Positions 43,203 through 52,502 of a stretch of 64,000 bases of DNA are shown here, piece by piece; within the stretch, counting starts at the first letter, position 1, and each line of letters starts with the position of its first letter. The stretch lies in contig NZ_JAPEMB010000001.1 in the NCBI RefSeq assembly GCF_026343125.1, positions 124,001 through 188,000 on the forward strand, given 5' to 3'. The position numbers and the translations under genes are program-made. The notes under the pieces are model-generated. The model was not told where the DNA came from, did no database searches, and worked only from the letters and a program-made list of their open reading frames with translations. The DNA comes from Streptomyces sp. NBC_00094. GTDB taxonomy: Bacteria > Actinomycetota > Actinomycetes > Streptomycetales > Streptomycetaceae.

Positions 43203-44693
43203 ATGCCCCTGCCCCAGCTCGTCCCCGAACCCACCCAGCTCTCACCGCTTCCCGGCAGGTTCACCTTCGACGCCACGACCGCGCTCCGGGTCTCGCCCGG
43301 CGCGGACGGCGCGGCCGGACTCCTGCGCACCCTGCTCGGACCGGCCACCGGGCTGCCGCTGCCCGCCAGTCCCGACGGTTCCGTCGTCCTGGCCCTCGAC
43401 CGGGCCCTCACGGGCCTCGGAGAGGAGGGATACGGCCTCACCATCGGCCCCGAAGGGGTGCTGCTGCGGGCCGCCCGCCCCCAGGGCCTCCTCGCCGGAG
43501 TCCAGACGCTCCGCCAGCTCCTGCCCGTCGAGGCACTCGGCGACGCGCCGGCGCCCGGCGTCGCGTGGTCCGTCCCCTGCGTGCAGATCACCGACACCCC
43601 GCGCTTCCCCTGGCGCGGCTCCATGCTGGACGTGGCCCGCCGGTTCCGTCCGGTCTCCTTCCTCCGGCGGTACGTCGACCTCCTCGCCCTCCACAAACTC
43701 AACGTCCTCCACCTCCACCTCACCGACGACCAGGGCTGGCGGATGCCGGTCGCCGCGCTCCCCCGGCTCACCGAGGTCGGCGGGGTGCCGCACGGCGGCG
43801 CCTACACCCGTGCCGAGCTCACCGGCCTGGTCGCGTACGCGGCGGAGCGCGGCGTCACCGTCGTCCCCGAGATCGAGATGCCCGGCCATGTCCGTGCCGC
43901 GCTCGCCGCCTATCCCGAGCTCGGCAACCACCCCGGCCGCACCTATGACGTCTGGGACCGGTGGGGCGTCTGCGACACGATCCTCGGAGTCCACGACGAG
44001 GCCCTCGCCTTCTGCCGCACCGTCCTGGACGAGGTGATGGACGTCTTCCCCTCCCCGTACGTCCACATCGGCGGCGAGGAGTGCCCCACCAGCGAGTGGC
44101 ACACCTCCCCGGCCGCGCGCCGACGGGCCGCCGAGGAGGGGCTGCCCGGTCCCGAGGCCCTGCACGGCTGGTTCATGGAGCGGATCGGACGCCACCTGCT
44201 CGACGCCGGCCGCCGGCCGCTCAGCTGGACGGAGAACGGCGCCGACCTCCCGTCGTACTTCACCGTGATGCCGTGGCGCGACGCCGACCACGGCCGTGTC
44301 GCCGTCCGGCGCGGGCACCGCGTGATCATGGCGCCCCACCGCACGACGTACCTGGACTACCCCCAGTCCACGAGCCCCGCCGAACCGCCGGGCCAGGCGG
44401 GCGAGGTCGTCGACCTGCGCACCGTCCACGGGAACGATCCGGCGCCGGCGGAGTGGAGCCCCGAGGAGTCCGCCCGGGTCCTCGGCTCCCAGGCGCAGCT
44501 GTGGACCGAGTACGTCCCCACGGCGGAGCACGCCGAGTACCTCACGTTCCCGCGGCTCTGCGCCCTGGCCGAGGTCGTCTGGACCGGCCGCCGTGACTGG
44601 CCCGGCTTCCAGGAACGCCTCCGCCACCACAGGACCCGGCTCGACACCCTCGGGGTGCCGCGCCGCCTTCCGCCCACGTCGGTCCCCACCTGA
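43203..44693 (+). CDS. Cytosolic GH20 beta-N-acetylhexosaminidase
   Basis: 496 residues, no signal peptide. An N-terminal GH20b-type domain (residues 1-125) precedes the TIM barrel, which starts DTPRFPWRGSMLDVARRFRP. It continues with LALHKLNVLHLHLTDDQGWRMPV and VPEIEMPGHVRAALAAYPEL, and ends WTEYVPTAEHAEYLTFPRLCALAEVVW. The catalytic position usually reads H-x-G-G-D-E but here is HIGGEECPTSEW, with Glu292-Glu293. Glu293 fits the acid; the first Glu replaces the Asp that orients the substrate acetamido group. It probably releases GlcNAc from imported chitobiose-like sugars inside the cell, given the adjacent importer. Confidence 0.88.
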   Translation: MPLPQLVPEPTQLSPLPGRFTFDATTALRVSPGADGAAGLLRTLLGPATGLPLPASPDGSVVLALDRALTGLGEEGYGLTIGPEGVLLRAARPQGLLAGVQTLRQLLPVEALGDAPAPGVAWSVPCVQITDTPRFPWRGSMLDVARRFRPVSFLRRYVDLLALHKLNVLHLHLTDDQGWRMPVAALPRLTEVGGVPHGGAYTRAELTGLVAYAAERGVTVVPEIEMPGHVRAALAAYPELGNHPGRTYDVWDRWGVCDTILGVHDEALAFCRTVLDEVMDVFPSPYVHIGGEECPTSEWHTSPAARRRAAEEGLPGPEALHGWFMERIGRHLLDAGRRPLSWTENGADLPSYFTVMPWRDADHGRVAVRRGHRVIMAPHRTTYLDYPQSTSPAEPPGQAGEVVDLRTVHGNDPAPAEWSPEESARVLGSQAQLWTEYVPTAEHAEYLTFPRLCALAEVVWTGRRDWPGFQERLRHHRTRLDTLGVPRRLPPTSVPT

Positions 44694-44705
44694 GGAGAGG
44701 AACCC

Positions 44706-46163
44706 ATGAACAACCCCCTGAACCACCGCACGAAGACCCCCGGCCCGCGGCTCCGCGCCGCCCTCGCCGTCGCCGCCGTGACCGGGCTCGGCGCCACCGC
44801 CCTCACCGCTCTTCCGGCGGCCGCGGCGGGCGAGGCCGTCACCGTCCAGTACCGGCAGAGCGCCGGCGGCAGCGACCAGGTGGAGCCCTGGCTGAAGGTG
44901 GTCAACACCGGTACGTCGAGCGTCCCGTTGAGCCAGGTCAAGGTGCGCTACTACTTCAAGGCCGACGCGGGGGCGTCGTACACGTACGCCTGCTCCTGGG
45001 CCGTGAAGGGCTGCGCGAACCTCACGGGTACCTTCGGCGCCCTGGCCAACCCCACCGCGACGGCGGACCGCTACCTGGAGGTCGGTTTCACGGCCGGGGC
45101 CGGCTCGCTCGCCCCCGGCGCGGACACCGGCGACATGCAGCTGCGCTTCCACCGCTCCAACTGGCAGCCGCTGAACCAGAACGACGACTACTCCTTCGGA
45201 CCGGGCCAGACCTCGTACACGAACTGGTCGAAGGTCACCGCGACCGTCGGCGGCATGCCGGTCTGGGGCACCGCACCCACGGGCAACGAACCCACCCCGA
45301 CCCCGACCGGCCCGACCCCCACCCCGACCGACCCGACGACTCCGCCGCCCGCCGGGGCCGCGCTCTTCGACGACTTCGACTACAGCGGCCACACGGACCC
45401 GGCGATCACCGCCCACGGCTGGAGCGTGCGCTCCAACTCCGGCGGCCCCGGCGTACCCGGTGCCACCTGGGCCCCCGAGAACGTCACCTTCGCCAAGGAG
45501 GGAACGAACTCGATCATGAACCTGCGGAGTTCGACCGCCGGTACGGGCGAGTCCACGAAGCACACCGAGATCCTCACCCGGGCGACGAAGTTCAAGAACG
45601 GCACGTACGCGGCGCGTGTGCGCTTCTCCGACGCGCCGCTGTCCGGCCCTGACGGCGACCGCGTCGTCCAGACCTTCTTCACGATCAACGACCTCAAGGC
45701 GCCGATGGCCGACGACTACGCCGAGTACGACTTCGAGTACCTGCCCAACGGCGGCTGGGGCGAGCCCGCCAACATCCTCTACACCACGTCGTGGGAGACG
45801 TACCGGCCCGATCCCTGGGAGGCCGTGAACCAGCACTCCGAGGTCCGCGCGAGTTACGCGGGCTGGCACGACCTCGTCCTCACCGTCGACGACAACGCGA
45901 TCGTGTACTACGTCGACGGCCAGGAGTTCGGCCGCCACGACGCCCGCTACCTGCCCGAACGTCCCATGTCGATCAACTTCAACCAGTGGCTGATCGACCT
46001 GGCCGGCCAGACCTCGACGACACCCCGCGCCTACGACCAGAAGGTCGACTACGTCCTGCACGTCAAGGACCAGGTCCTGACCCCGGCCCAGGTGACGGCC
46101 AGGATCGCCGCCTACCGCTCGTCCCAGACGACCTTCGAGGACTCCGTACCGGCCGTGTCGTAA
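44706..46163 (+). CDS. Secreted CBM3-GH16 protein
   Basis: 485 residues after GAGAGGAA, only 12 bases beyond the hexosaminidase, so probably co-transcribed. The signal peptide ends PAAAAGE. Residues ~43-190 resemble a family 3 carbohydrate-binding module (VTVQYRQSAGGSDQVEPWLKVVN, LRFHRSNWQPLNQNDDYSF). A Pro-Thr linker follows. The catalytic part is GH16-like: GTYAARVRFSDAP, EYDFEYLPNGGW carrying Glu340, Asp342 and Glu344 in the ExDxE form, and WHDLVLTVDDNAIVYYVDGQEFG. It would cut an extracellular beta-glucan-type polymer or a related polysaccharide. The exact substrate is open. Confidence 0.85.
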   Translation: MNNPLNHRTKTPGPRLRAALAVAAVTGLGATALTALPAAAAGEAVTVQYRQSAGGSDQVEPWLKVVNTGTSSVPLSQVKVRYYFKADAGASYTYACSWAVKGCANLTGTFGALANPTATADRYLEVGFTAGAGSLAPGADTGDMQLRFHRSNWQPLNQNDDYSFGPGQTSYTNWSKVTATVGGMPVWGTAPTGNEPTPTPTGPTPTPTDPTTPPPAGAALFDDFDYSGHTDPAITAHGWSVRSNSGGPGVPGATWAPENVTFAKEGTNSIMNLRSSTAGTGESTKHTEILTRATKFKNGTYAARVRFSDAPLSGPDGDRVVQTFFTINDLKAPMADDYAEYDFEYLPNGGWGEPANILYTTSWETYRPDPWEAVNQHSEVRASYAGWHDLVLTVDDNAIVYYVDGQEFGRHDARYLPERPMSINFNQWLIDLAGQTSTTPRAYDQKVDYVLHVKDQVLTPAQVTARIAAYRSSQTTFEDSVPAVS

Positions 46164-46310
46164 CCGAACCCGCCCGCTGGGCGGTACCGGCGGCTCCACC
46201 TCGGTGGGGTCGCCGGTCGGCATGGGTCGTGAATGGCCTGAATTGGACGCGTTCGGCCGACGGTCGTGGGGAACGATCACCGGCGTGCGTCGAGGAGAGG
46301 TCAGGGGTAC

Positions 46311-46751
46311 GTGAGGCAGTCGACCGTCGCCGAGGCTTGGGGTGGTGCGGAGGAGTTCGTCGCTCTGTCGGCATCCCTCAGCGGGTTCGATGTGACCGAG
46401 CTGGAGAAGACGGGGATGGCCTCCGCGTACGCGGAGTTCGTCGCGGGACGGGTGGGCGCCGTGCCCTGCCGGGCCTTGCGGGACGGGTGGGCAGGGGGAC
46501 GGACGGAGCCGGGTTCCGTCGGGGAGGTGGCCGAAGGGCTGGACGAGGAGGTCCTCGCGCTGGCCCGGGCGGTCACCCAGCTCTGGTACACGGGCTGTTG
46601 GCCGGGGTTCGCCGGATCGGCGCCCGTCGTGGTCTCCGAGCGGGCCTACGCCGAGGGGCTGGTGTGGCGGGTCCTCGGCGGGTACGCGCCCGGGGTCGGC
46701 CGGCCCGGGTTCGGAAGCTGGTCCGAGGCGCCCGGAAGGGTCGGCCGATGA
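46311..46751 (+). CDS. Small subunit of an FAD-GMC dehydrogenase (sorbitol/gluconate dehydrogenase type)
   Basis: 146 residues from GTG 46311, with AGGGG upstream. It has the small-subunit pattern: FVALSASLSGFDVTELEKTGMASAYAEFVAG near the start and LARAVTQLWYTGCWPGF with AYAEGLVWRVLGG later. Small subunits of membrane-bound sugar dehydrogenases show the same LWYTG motif. No Tat or Sec signal is visible, so the complex may be cytosolic or exported by another route. Its stop overlaps the GMC start as ATGA, tying the two in stoichiometry. Confidence 0.7.
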   Translation: MRQSTVAEAWGGAEEFVALSASLSGFDVTELEKTGMASAYAEFVAGRVGAVPCRALRDGWAGGRTEPGSVGEVAEGLDEEVLALARAVTQLWYTGCWPGFAGSAPVVVSERAYAEGLVWRVLGGYAPGVGRPGFGSWSEAPGRVGR

Positions 46752-48625
46752 GCCCCGGAGGCGGGGCCGCTGCCCCGCACGGCTCCTACGACGTCATCGT
46801 CGTCGGGGGCGGCATCGCCGGTTCGCTGGTCGCCCGACGGCTCGGGGACCTCGGTCGGCGGGTGCTGGTCCTGGAGGCCGGGCCCGCCGCGGCCGACCCC
46901 GAGGCCGGGCACCGGGCCGCCCTGCGGACGTACCTCACGGCCGGGGCCAAGGTCCCCGGCTCCCCGTACGTCCCCAGCCCGGAGGCCACCTGGCCGGAGG
47001 TCACCGACCTGACGGGTCTGCCCTCGGGCGGGTACGCGGCCGAGGGCCACCTGATCCAGCGGGGCCCCCTCCCGTACGCCAGCGGTTACGTCCGCGTCAA
47101 CGGCGGCACCGGGAACGTGTGGACCGGCCTCACCCCGAGGATGCACCCGGAGGACTTCCGTACGGCGGAGTTCGGCTACGGCCGCAGCTGGCCGATCGGC
47201 TACGACGAGCTGGAGCCCCACTACCGGGCCGCCGAGTACGAGATCGGGGTCGCCGCCGACGTCGACGAGCAGCGCGAGCACGTCGGGCTGCCGTTCCCCG
47301 AGGAGTACGTCTTCCCCATGCGGGCCCTGCCCGCCAGCCATCTCGACCGGATCGTCGCCGCGCGTCTCGACGGCCGCCGCCTGGCCGACCCGGCCACCGG
47401 GGACCCGGTCGTCCTGCGCGTCACCGGCACCCCGCACGGCCGCAACAGCACGCCGGATCCGCTCTACGACGGCGGTGCCGGGTACGTCCCCGTGGGCGCG
47501 CACGGCCGGCCCGACCCCGGGAGCCGCTGCCTCGGCAGCGCCAGCTGCATCCCGCTCTGCCCCAGCCACGCCAAGTACACGCCGCTGAAGACCCAGGCCC
47601 GCTGGAGCGACACGGTGACCCTGGTCGACCGGGCCGTCGTCGACCGGGTCCTCGTCGACGGCAACGGCCGTGCCACCGGCGTCGAGTACCTGGCCTGGAA
47701 CGCGTCCGGTCCGGTCACCCGGCGCACGGTCTCCGCCGACGTGGTCGTCCTGGCCGCGCACGCCGTCGAGAACGCCCGTCTGCTCCTTCTCTCCGGACTC
47801 GCCAACCGGAGCGACCAGGTCGGCCGGAACCTCATGGACCATCCGGTGCTGCTCACCTGGGGGCTTCTGCCCGAGCCGGTCGGTCCCTACCGGGGTCCCG
47901 GTTCCACCTCCGGTCTGGAGGGCTTCCGGTTCGGCCCCGCCCGCCGCGCCCGCGCCCCGTTCCGTGTCGAGATCGGCAACTGGGGCTGGGTGTGGGCCAA
48001 GGGGCCCGTCGACGGGGACGTCGCCGAACTCCTCAGGACCGGGGGCGAACACGGCCGGGGCCTCTTCGGCGAGGCGCTCCGGACGGCGGTGCGGGAGCGC
48101 CTCGGGCGGCAGTTCACGCTCCAGTTCGAGATGGAGCAGGAGGCGGACCCGGCGAATCGCGTCACCCTGGACCCCGACCGGCGCGACGCGCTGGGGCTCC
48201 CGCGCCCGGTGGTGTCGTACGACCTCTCGCCCCACGTCAAGGAGGGCATGGCCGCCGCGCGCCAGGTCTCCGACCGGATCTTCGCCCTGCTCGGCGCCGA
48301 GGACCACACCGATCACCCGGCCGGTCCGGCGTGGCCGGGCCGCTTCGAGCACCGGGGCACGACCTACGCCTACCGGGGAGCCGGCCACGCGGCGGGCACG
48401 CACATCATGGGCGACGACCCCGCCACCTCCGTGGTCGACTCCGACCAGCGCTGCTGGGACCACCCCGGCCTGTACGCCGTGGGCTGCGGAAGCATGCCCT
48501 CGGTCGCCACCTCCAACCCGACCCTGACCATGGCCGCCCTGGCGCTGCGCAGCGCCGGGGCGATCGCCCGCGAGCTCACCGCCCGCGACCGGCCCGCCGT
48601 CATCACTCCAGGAGACGCCCCGTGA
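46748..48625 (+). CDS. GMC-family FAD oxidoreductase (large catalytic subunit)
   Basis: 625 residues. The FAD-binding Rossmann motif is SYDVIVVGGGIAGSLVARRL. GMC features continue with GYVRVNGGTGNVWTGLTPRM and the C-terminal catalytic His and Asn in GHAAGTHIMGDDP and VATSNPTLTMAALALRSAGAI. A cysteine-rich segment, CLGSASCIPLCPSHAKY (~260-276), is the conserved CPxxAKY-like region of membrane-bound sugar dehydrogenases, possibly for an Fe-S cluster or disulfide. It oxidises an alcohol or sugar; the electron acceptor is unknown, as there is no cytochrome subunit gene here. The stop overlaps the next start as GTGA. Confidence 0.85.
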   Translation: MSPGGGAAAPHGSYDVIVVGGGIAGSLVARRLGDLGRRVLVLEAGPAAADPEAGHRAALRTYLTAGAKVPGSPYVPSPEATWPEVTDLTGLPSGGYAAEGHLIQRGPLPYASGYVRVNGGTGNVWTGLTPRMHPEDFRTAEFGYGRSWPIGYDELEPHYRAAEYEIGVAADVDEQREHVGLPFPEEYVFPMRALPASHLDRIVAARLDGRRLADPATGDPVVLRVTGTPHGRNSTPDPLYDGGAGYVPVGAHGRPDPGSRCLGSASCIPLCPSHAKYTPLKTQARWSDTVTLVDRAVVDRVLVDGNGRATGVEYLAWNASGPVTRRTVSADVVVLAAHAVENARLLLLSGLANRSDQVGRNLMDHPVLLTWGLLPEPVGPYRGPGSTSGLEGFRFGPARRARAPFRVEIGNWGWVWAKGPVDGDVAELLRTGGEHGRGLFGEALRTAVRERLGRQFTLQFEMEQEADPANRVTLDPDRRDALGLPRPVVSYDLSPHVKEGMAAARQVSDRIFALLGAEDHTDHPAGPAWPGRFEHRGTTYAYRGAGHAAGTHIMGDDPATSVVDSDQRCWDHPGLYAVGCGSMPSVATSNPTLTMAALALRSAGAIARELTARDRPAVITPGDAP

Positions 48626-49482
48626 CCTCCCTGCCGCTGCCGCCCGTCCCCGCGCCGTACCAACTGCCGTTCCACTACGGGGCGCTGCACCAGATCGGGG
48701 TGGACTACCTCGTGGATCCGGAGCCGGTGCGGGATCTGCTCGCCAAGCACCACCCGGCCCTGAGCGCCGCCGAGTTCGAGGGGCGGGCGGTGGTGTCCCT
48801 GAACTACCAGCTCTACTTCGCCCAGTACGCGTTCGGTGGCGGTATCACCCAGGAGATCGAGTTCAACGTCATCGCCCACCCGACGACGGAGGCGCACCGG
48901 CTGCCGCGCCTCTCGTACGAGGAGTACGCCCACGGTGTCGACCAGACCCGGCTGCTCGGCATCGCCCGCATCCATGTCCTGTGCGACAACCCGCTGGCGA
49001 TCGACGCGGGACGCCGTCTCTTCGCCGAGCCCAAGCATCCGGGGTGGTTCGAGACGACGATGCCCTCGCCCAACGGCCCGGCCGGCGCCTCCTGGTCCGT
49101 GCGCTGCCGCAAGGCCACGGCGGGCCCGGACGGCGCGGACGCCGTGGTCCGTCACGACGCCGACGTCTTCACCCTCACCGCCGATCTCACCGGTCTGTCC
49201 TCGACCCCGGCGAACAACGCCCCGGTCACCGGCTACGGGACCGACGCCGAGGGGCGCGCGCTGGCGGGCCCGATGAACCTCTACCAGCCCTACCGTCACC
49301 ACGCCCTCGACCCCGCCACCGACGCCGACCGCGTCCGCCTGACCGTCCACGACGACGCGACACCCCTCGGAGAGGACCTCACCACGCTCGTCGGCGCCGT
49401 CCCCGCGGCCGGCGCCTGGACCTTCCAGTCGCCCCCGGTGGCCGCCCACAACCGCGCGTACTACCTGCCGGGGCCGCGCTGA
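48622..49482 (+). CDS. Acetoacetate-decarboxylase-like protein in the GMC operon
   Basis: 286 residues from a GTG overlapping the GMC stop. The N-terminal part is LPFHYGALHQIGVDYLVDP. The centre has VVSLNYQLYFAQYAFGGGITQEIEFNVIAH and LLGIARIHVLCDNPLAIDAGRRLFAEPKHPGWF. These look like the beta-cone fold of acetoacetate decarboxylase-like proteins, but I do not see a clear Schiff-base lysine (a Glu-Lys-Lys pair is absent), so decarboxylation is not assured. It is probably a downstream enzyme or lyase for the product of the dehydrogenase. Homology is a judgement from sequence style. Confidence 0.5.
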   Translation: MTSLPLPPVPAPYQLPFHYGALHQIGVDYLVDPEPVRDLLAKHHPALSAAEFEGRAVVSLNYQLYFAQYAFGGGITQEIEFNVIAHPTTEAHRLPRLSYEEYAHGVDQTRLLGIARIHVLCDNPLAIDAGRRLFAEPKHPGWFETTMPSPNGPAGASWSVRCRKATAGPDGADAVVRHDADVFTLTADLTGLSSTPANNAPVTGYGTDAEGRALAGPMNLYQPYRHHALDPATDADRVRLTVHDDATPLGEDLTTLVGAVPAAGAWTFQSPPVAAHNRAYYLPGPR

Positions 49483-49502
49483 ACCGCTGCCACACGCGGA
49501 GG

Positions 49503-52412
49503 TCAGGGGCTTTCGAGGCGCCATTCCTGACCGGGAGCACCGCTCGCCGCCCGCTGGACGATCCGGGCCCCGTCGCTCACGGAGCCGTTCTCCACGTCGG
49601 CGTACAGGCCGCTCGACACGTTGACGAGGTGGTACCGGCCGCCGGCCGGGGCGGGCTCCAGTCGCCACCACTGGTTCGGGCTGTCGGTGTTCGTCCACTG
49701 GTCGAGGGCCTGGCCGTCCGTCGGGGAGGCTCCGGGGTTGTCGAGGACCCGCCCGCTGTGGACGTTGCGGAGGCGGAAGGAGCCGTCGTAGCCGGGCTGG
49801 ACCGACCACCGCTGGTTGTCCCCTCCGTTCCAGGGCCACTGGATGACGTCGGCGCCGTCGGCGGACGAGACCCCCGAGACGTCCAGGACCTTCCCGCTGT
49901 GCTGGTTGACCACCCGGAAGGTGCCGGTCATCAGCCCGAGGGTGAGCTGGGTCCTGACCCCGGCGGCCAGGGTGACCGTCCGCGCGTGGTCGCCCAGCGG
50001 GGAGGGGGCCACGCCGACGGTCGCGGACACCGAGGCGATGCCGCGTCGGCAGACCAGGGTGACGTCCTGCGCGATGTCGGAGACGAGCGTGACGGTGGCG
50101 CTGCGGGCGGTCGTGTCCCAGCTCAGGCTCTCCACGAGGACGCGGTTGCGGCCGCGCACCCCGCGGATCGCGCCCCGGACGAACTCCTCGGGCAGGGCCG
50201 GGAGGAGTTCGAGGATTCCCGGACGTGTGTAGAGCAGGGCCTCGGACACGACCGCGGGGAGGGCGTTGGCGGCGTCGGCGTTGTAGATGTGCAGATCGGG
50301 GTTGTGGGAGGTCATCAGCGAGCGCCAGACCATGTTGCTGCCGAGGATCTTCCGGATGTTGTCGTAGACGCCGGCTCCGTCCTTGAGGCGGGCCCGGGCG
50401 AGGGCACGGTGCAGGCTGCCGTGGGCCGAGATGTTCTCGTCGCCGCGCAGGTCGAGGGCGCGGCGGGAGGCGCGGACCAGCTCGGGCGTCTCCTCGGGGT
50501 TGACCTCGTGCAGGGGCCAGGCGCCGTAGAGGTGCTGGACGTGCCGGTGGTTGTAGCGGTCGGCGAGCCCGGGCCAGGACCACTCGGCGAGTGCGCCGTC
50601 CTCGTTGATGTCGTAGGCGGGAAGCCTGTCCAGCAGGGCGGTCCATCGGTCCACCCCCTGTCCCGGTCCCTGTTCGACGCCGAGGGCGCGGGCCGCCTCG
50701 ACCGCGGAGCGGAGCGCGTGCCGACCGGCCATGATGTCGCCGGTGGCGTTGACGGAGAGCATCTGCCCGGTGTTGGAGGGCGAGTTCTCCATGGAGAAGG
50801 ACGGCACGAAGACAACCTTCCCTTCGGCGTCGGTCCGGGTGAGGAAGTCCTCGTAGAAGAGGGCGAGTTCCATCAGCGCCGGTCCGAGCTCGTCCCTGAG
50901 GAAGGCGTTGTCGCCGGTGACCTGGTAGTGCTCCACGAGGGGGTAGAGGAGCCAGTCCGCGCCGCCGGTCCAGCACTGACCGGGGAAGTCGCCGCCGTTG
51001 AAGTGGAGCATGTGGCCGCTCTCGCCGTCGGTGCGACTCGGAGCGAGGAACCCGCGGGCGCCGTACAGCCGGGTGGCGTTGTGGCGCCAGTCGTCGAGCT
51101 GGCCGAGGATCAGGTCGAAATAGCCCCGCATCGCCGTGCCGTGGCCGAGGATGTTGCCGCCGGCGACCTGGAGGTTGATGTTGGCGTCGGTGGTGAAGTC
51201 GTCGGCCCAGGCGCCGTTCCACGTGCCGGACCAGACGCCGGTCAGCCGAGGCGGCAGCACGCCCGAGGAGCTCACGAAGAGGTAGCGGCCGGAGTCGTAC
51301 ATCCGCTCCAGGAGGGCGAGGTCGACCCTCGACCGGTCGCTGTTCTGGCGTGCGGTCAGCTCGCTGGTGGACAGCCGTCGGTCGGCGTCCGGTACGGCGA
51401 GGTCGAGGGTGGAGGCGTCGAACAGGGCCCGGTGCAGCGGGGTGTGGCGGGCCAGCAGGGTCGCGTAGTCGGCGGGGAGGGCGGCGAGGGCCGTGTGCAG
51501 GGGCTTGGCGTTCCAGTCGCCGGACGACTCGTAGCGGTCGAGCCGGGTGAGGAGCACCACCTTGGCGGCCTTGGCGACGACGAGGGCGCCGCCGCCGGCC
51601 GTCACGGAGGCCTTGGTGCCGGTGACGACGACCCGCGTCACGCCTTCGTAGCCGTACGCCCCCTGGCCCGCGGGGTAGGTGCCGCGCAGGTTGAGGTAGC
51701 CGTCGCGGCCGCCGAGTGTGGCGATCGCGGTGAAGGAGACGTCGTTCGGTACCCCTTCGAGGGCCGTGTTCGCCCTGATGGTGGTGTCGACGGTCCGCCC
51801 GGGCGCGGGGGTGAGCTCGTGGACGACGACCCGGTCCGCGCGGGAGACGAAGACGCGGCGCTTCCAGACGCCGGAGCCGTCGCTCCAGGTGTGGGTGATC
51901 TCCCCGCTGCGGAAGTCGGTCGTGCGGGCGTAGTTCTCGGCCGTGCTCATCGCCGGGCTGCTCAGGCGCAGTTCGTAGCCGGGGTGGAACGTCTGCGTCC
52001 AGCGGAGGGTCCATCCGGAGGCGAACGCGGCTGCGGCGCCGCCGTAGTCCCCCGCGAGGGCGCTGTCCCGGACGGACTCCAGCCGGTCGGCGAGCAGCGG
52101 CGGTTCGGTGTCGCGCGTGCCGTTGGGCAGGACGAAGCCGTGGTGGTTGAGCAGGATCCGCTCCTCCGTCGGCGTGCCGTACGCCACCGCGCCGTACTCT
52201 CCGTTGCCGCTGACGAACCCGTCGGTCCACGCGGTGGCGGCGGAGGTGTCGTAGATGCCCCGCTCGGGCAGCGTGGCCCCCGGCGGGACCGCGGCCGCCG
52301 CCCGTGGCGCCGCGAGTCCGGGGAGGGCGATCGCCCCCGCGGCCAGGGCGGTCGCGGTCATGAACCGTCTGCGGCCGAGGGGTGCTTCGGGGAATGCGTC
52401 GGGGAGGTGCAT
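49503..52412 (-). CDS. Secreted GH95-like glycosidase with ricin-type lectin domain
   Basis: 969 residues from ATG 52412. The Tat signal is LGRRRFMTATALAAGAIALPG. A GH95 N-terminal domain follows (FVSGNGEYGAVAYGTPTEERILLNHHGF). The (alpha/alpha)6 catalytic domain contains WSGTWNGAWADDFTTDANINLQVAGGN, GADWLLYPLVEHYQVTGD and GLADRYNHRHVQHLYGAWPLHEV. Family members read NINxQMNYWP where this has NINLQVAGGN, so substrate specificity may differ from alpha-1,2-L-fucosidase. The last ~140 residues form a ricin-type beta-trefoil with three QxW units (NQRWSV, NQWWRL, QEWRL), which bind galactosides or other glycans. It is convergent with the GMC operon, 20 bp apart. Confidence 0.85.
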   Translation of the reverse strand: MHLPDAFPEAPLGRRRFMTATALAAGAIALPGLAAPRAAAAVPPGATLPERGIYDTSAATAWTDGFVSGNGEYGAVAYGTPTEERILLNHHGFVLPNGTRDTEPPLLADRLESVRDSALAGDYGGAAAAFASGWTLRWTQTFHPGYELRLSSPAMSTAENYARTTDFRSGEITHTWSDGSGVWKRRVFVSRADRVVVHELTPAPGRTVDTTIRANTALEGVPNDVSFTAIATLGGRDGYLNLRGTYPAGQGAYGYEGVTRVVVTGTKASVTAGGGALVVAKAAKVVLLTRLDRYESSGDWNAKPLHTALAALPADYATLLARHTPLHRALFDASTLDLAVPDADRRLSTSELTARQNSDRSRVDLALLERMYDSGRYLFVSSSGVLPPRLTGVWSGTWNGAWADDFTTDANINLQVAGGNILGHGTAMRGYFDLILGQLDDWRHNATRLYGARGFLAPSRTDGESGHMLHFNGGDFPGQCWTGGADWLLYPLVEHYQVTGDNAFLRDELGPALMELALFYEDFLTRTDAEGKVVFVPSFSMENSPSNTGQMLSVNATGDIMAGRHALRSAVEAARALGVEQGPGQGVDRWTALLDRLPAYDINEDGALAEWSWPGLADRYNHRHVQHLYGAWPLHEVNPEETPELVRASRRALDLRGDENISAHGSLHRALARARLKDGAGVYDNIRKILGSNMVWRSLMTSHNPDLHIYNADAANALPAVVSEALLYTRPGILELLPALPEEFVRGAIRGVRGRNRVLVESLSWDTTARSATVTLVSDIAQDVTLVCRRGIASVSATVGVAPSPLGDHARTVTLAAGVRTQLTLGLMTGTFRVVNQHSGKVLDVSGVSSADGADVIQWPWNGGDNQRWSVQPGYDGSFRLRNVHSGRVLDNPGASPTDGQALDQWTNTDSPNQWWRLEPAPAGGRYHLVNVSSGLYADVENGSVSDGARIVQRAASGAPGQEWRLESP

Positions 52413-52440
52413 GGTGGCGGCTCCGTTCACCGAGGGGAGG

Positions 52441-52502
52441 GGTAGCAGGCAGCAGGTAGCAGGCAGCCCAAAGGTGACGACGACGCTCATGTTTACGTAA
52501 CC
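52441..52502. promoter_or_regulatory. GH95 promoter region with direct repeat and palindrome
   Basis: GGTAGCAGGCAG occurs at 52441-52452 and again at 52455-52466. TTACGTAA (52493-52500) within GTTTACGTAACC is a palindromic core upstream, of a type often bound by LacI-family regulators. No regulator gene is adjacent. The remaining gap up to 52583 is featureless. Confidence 0.45.

Noticed and set aside
46748..48625. Choline dehydrogenase or cholesterol oxidase
   Set aside because: The cysteine-rich CPSHAKY segment and the paired small-subunit gene match membrane-type sugar dehydrogenases better.
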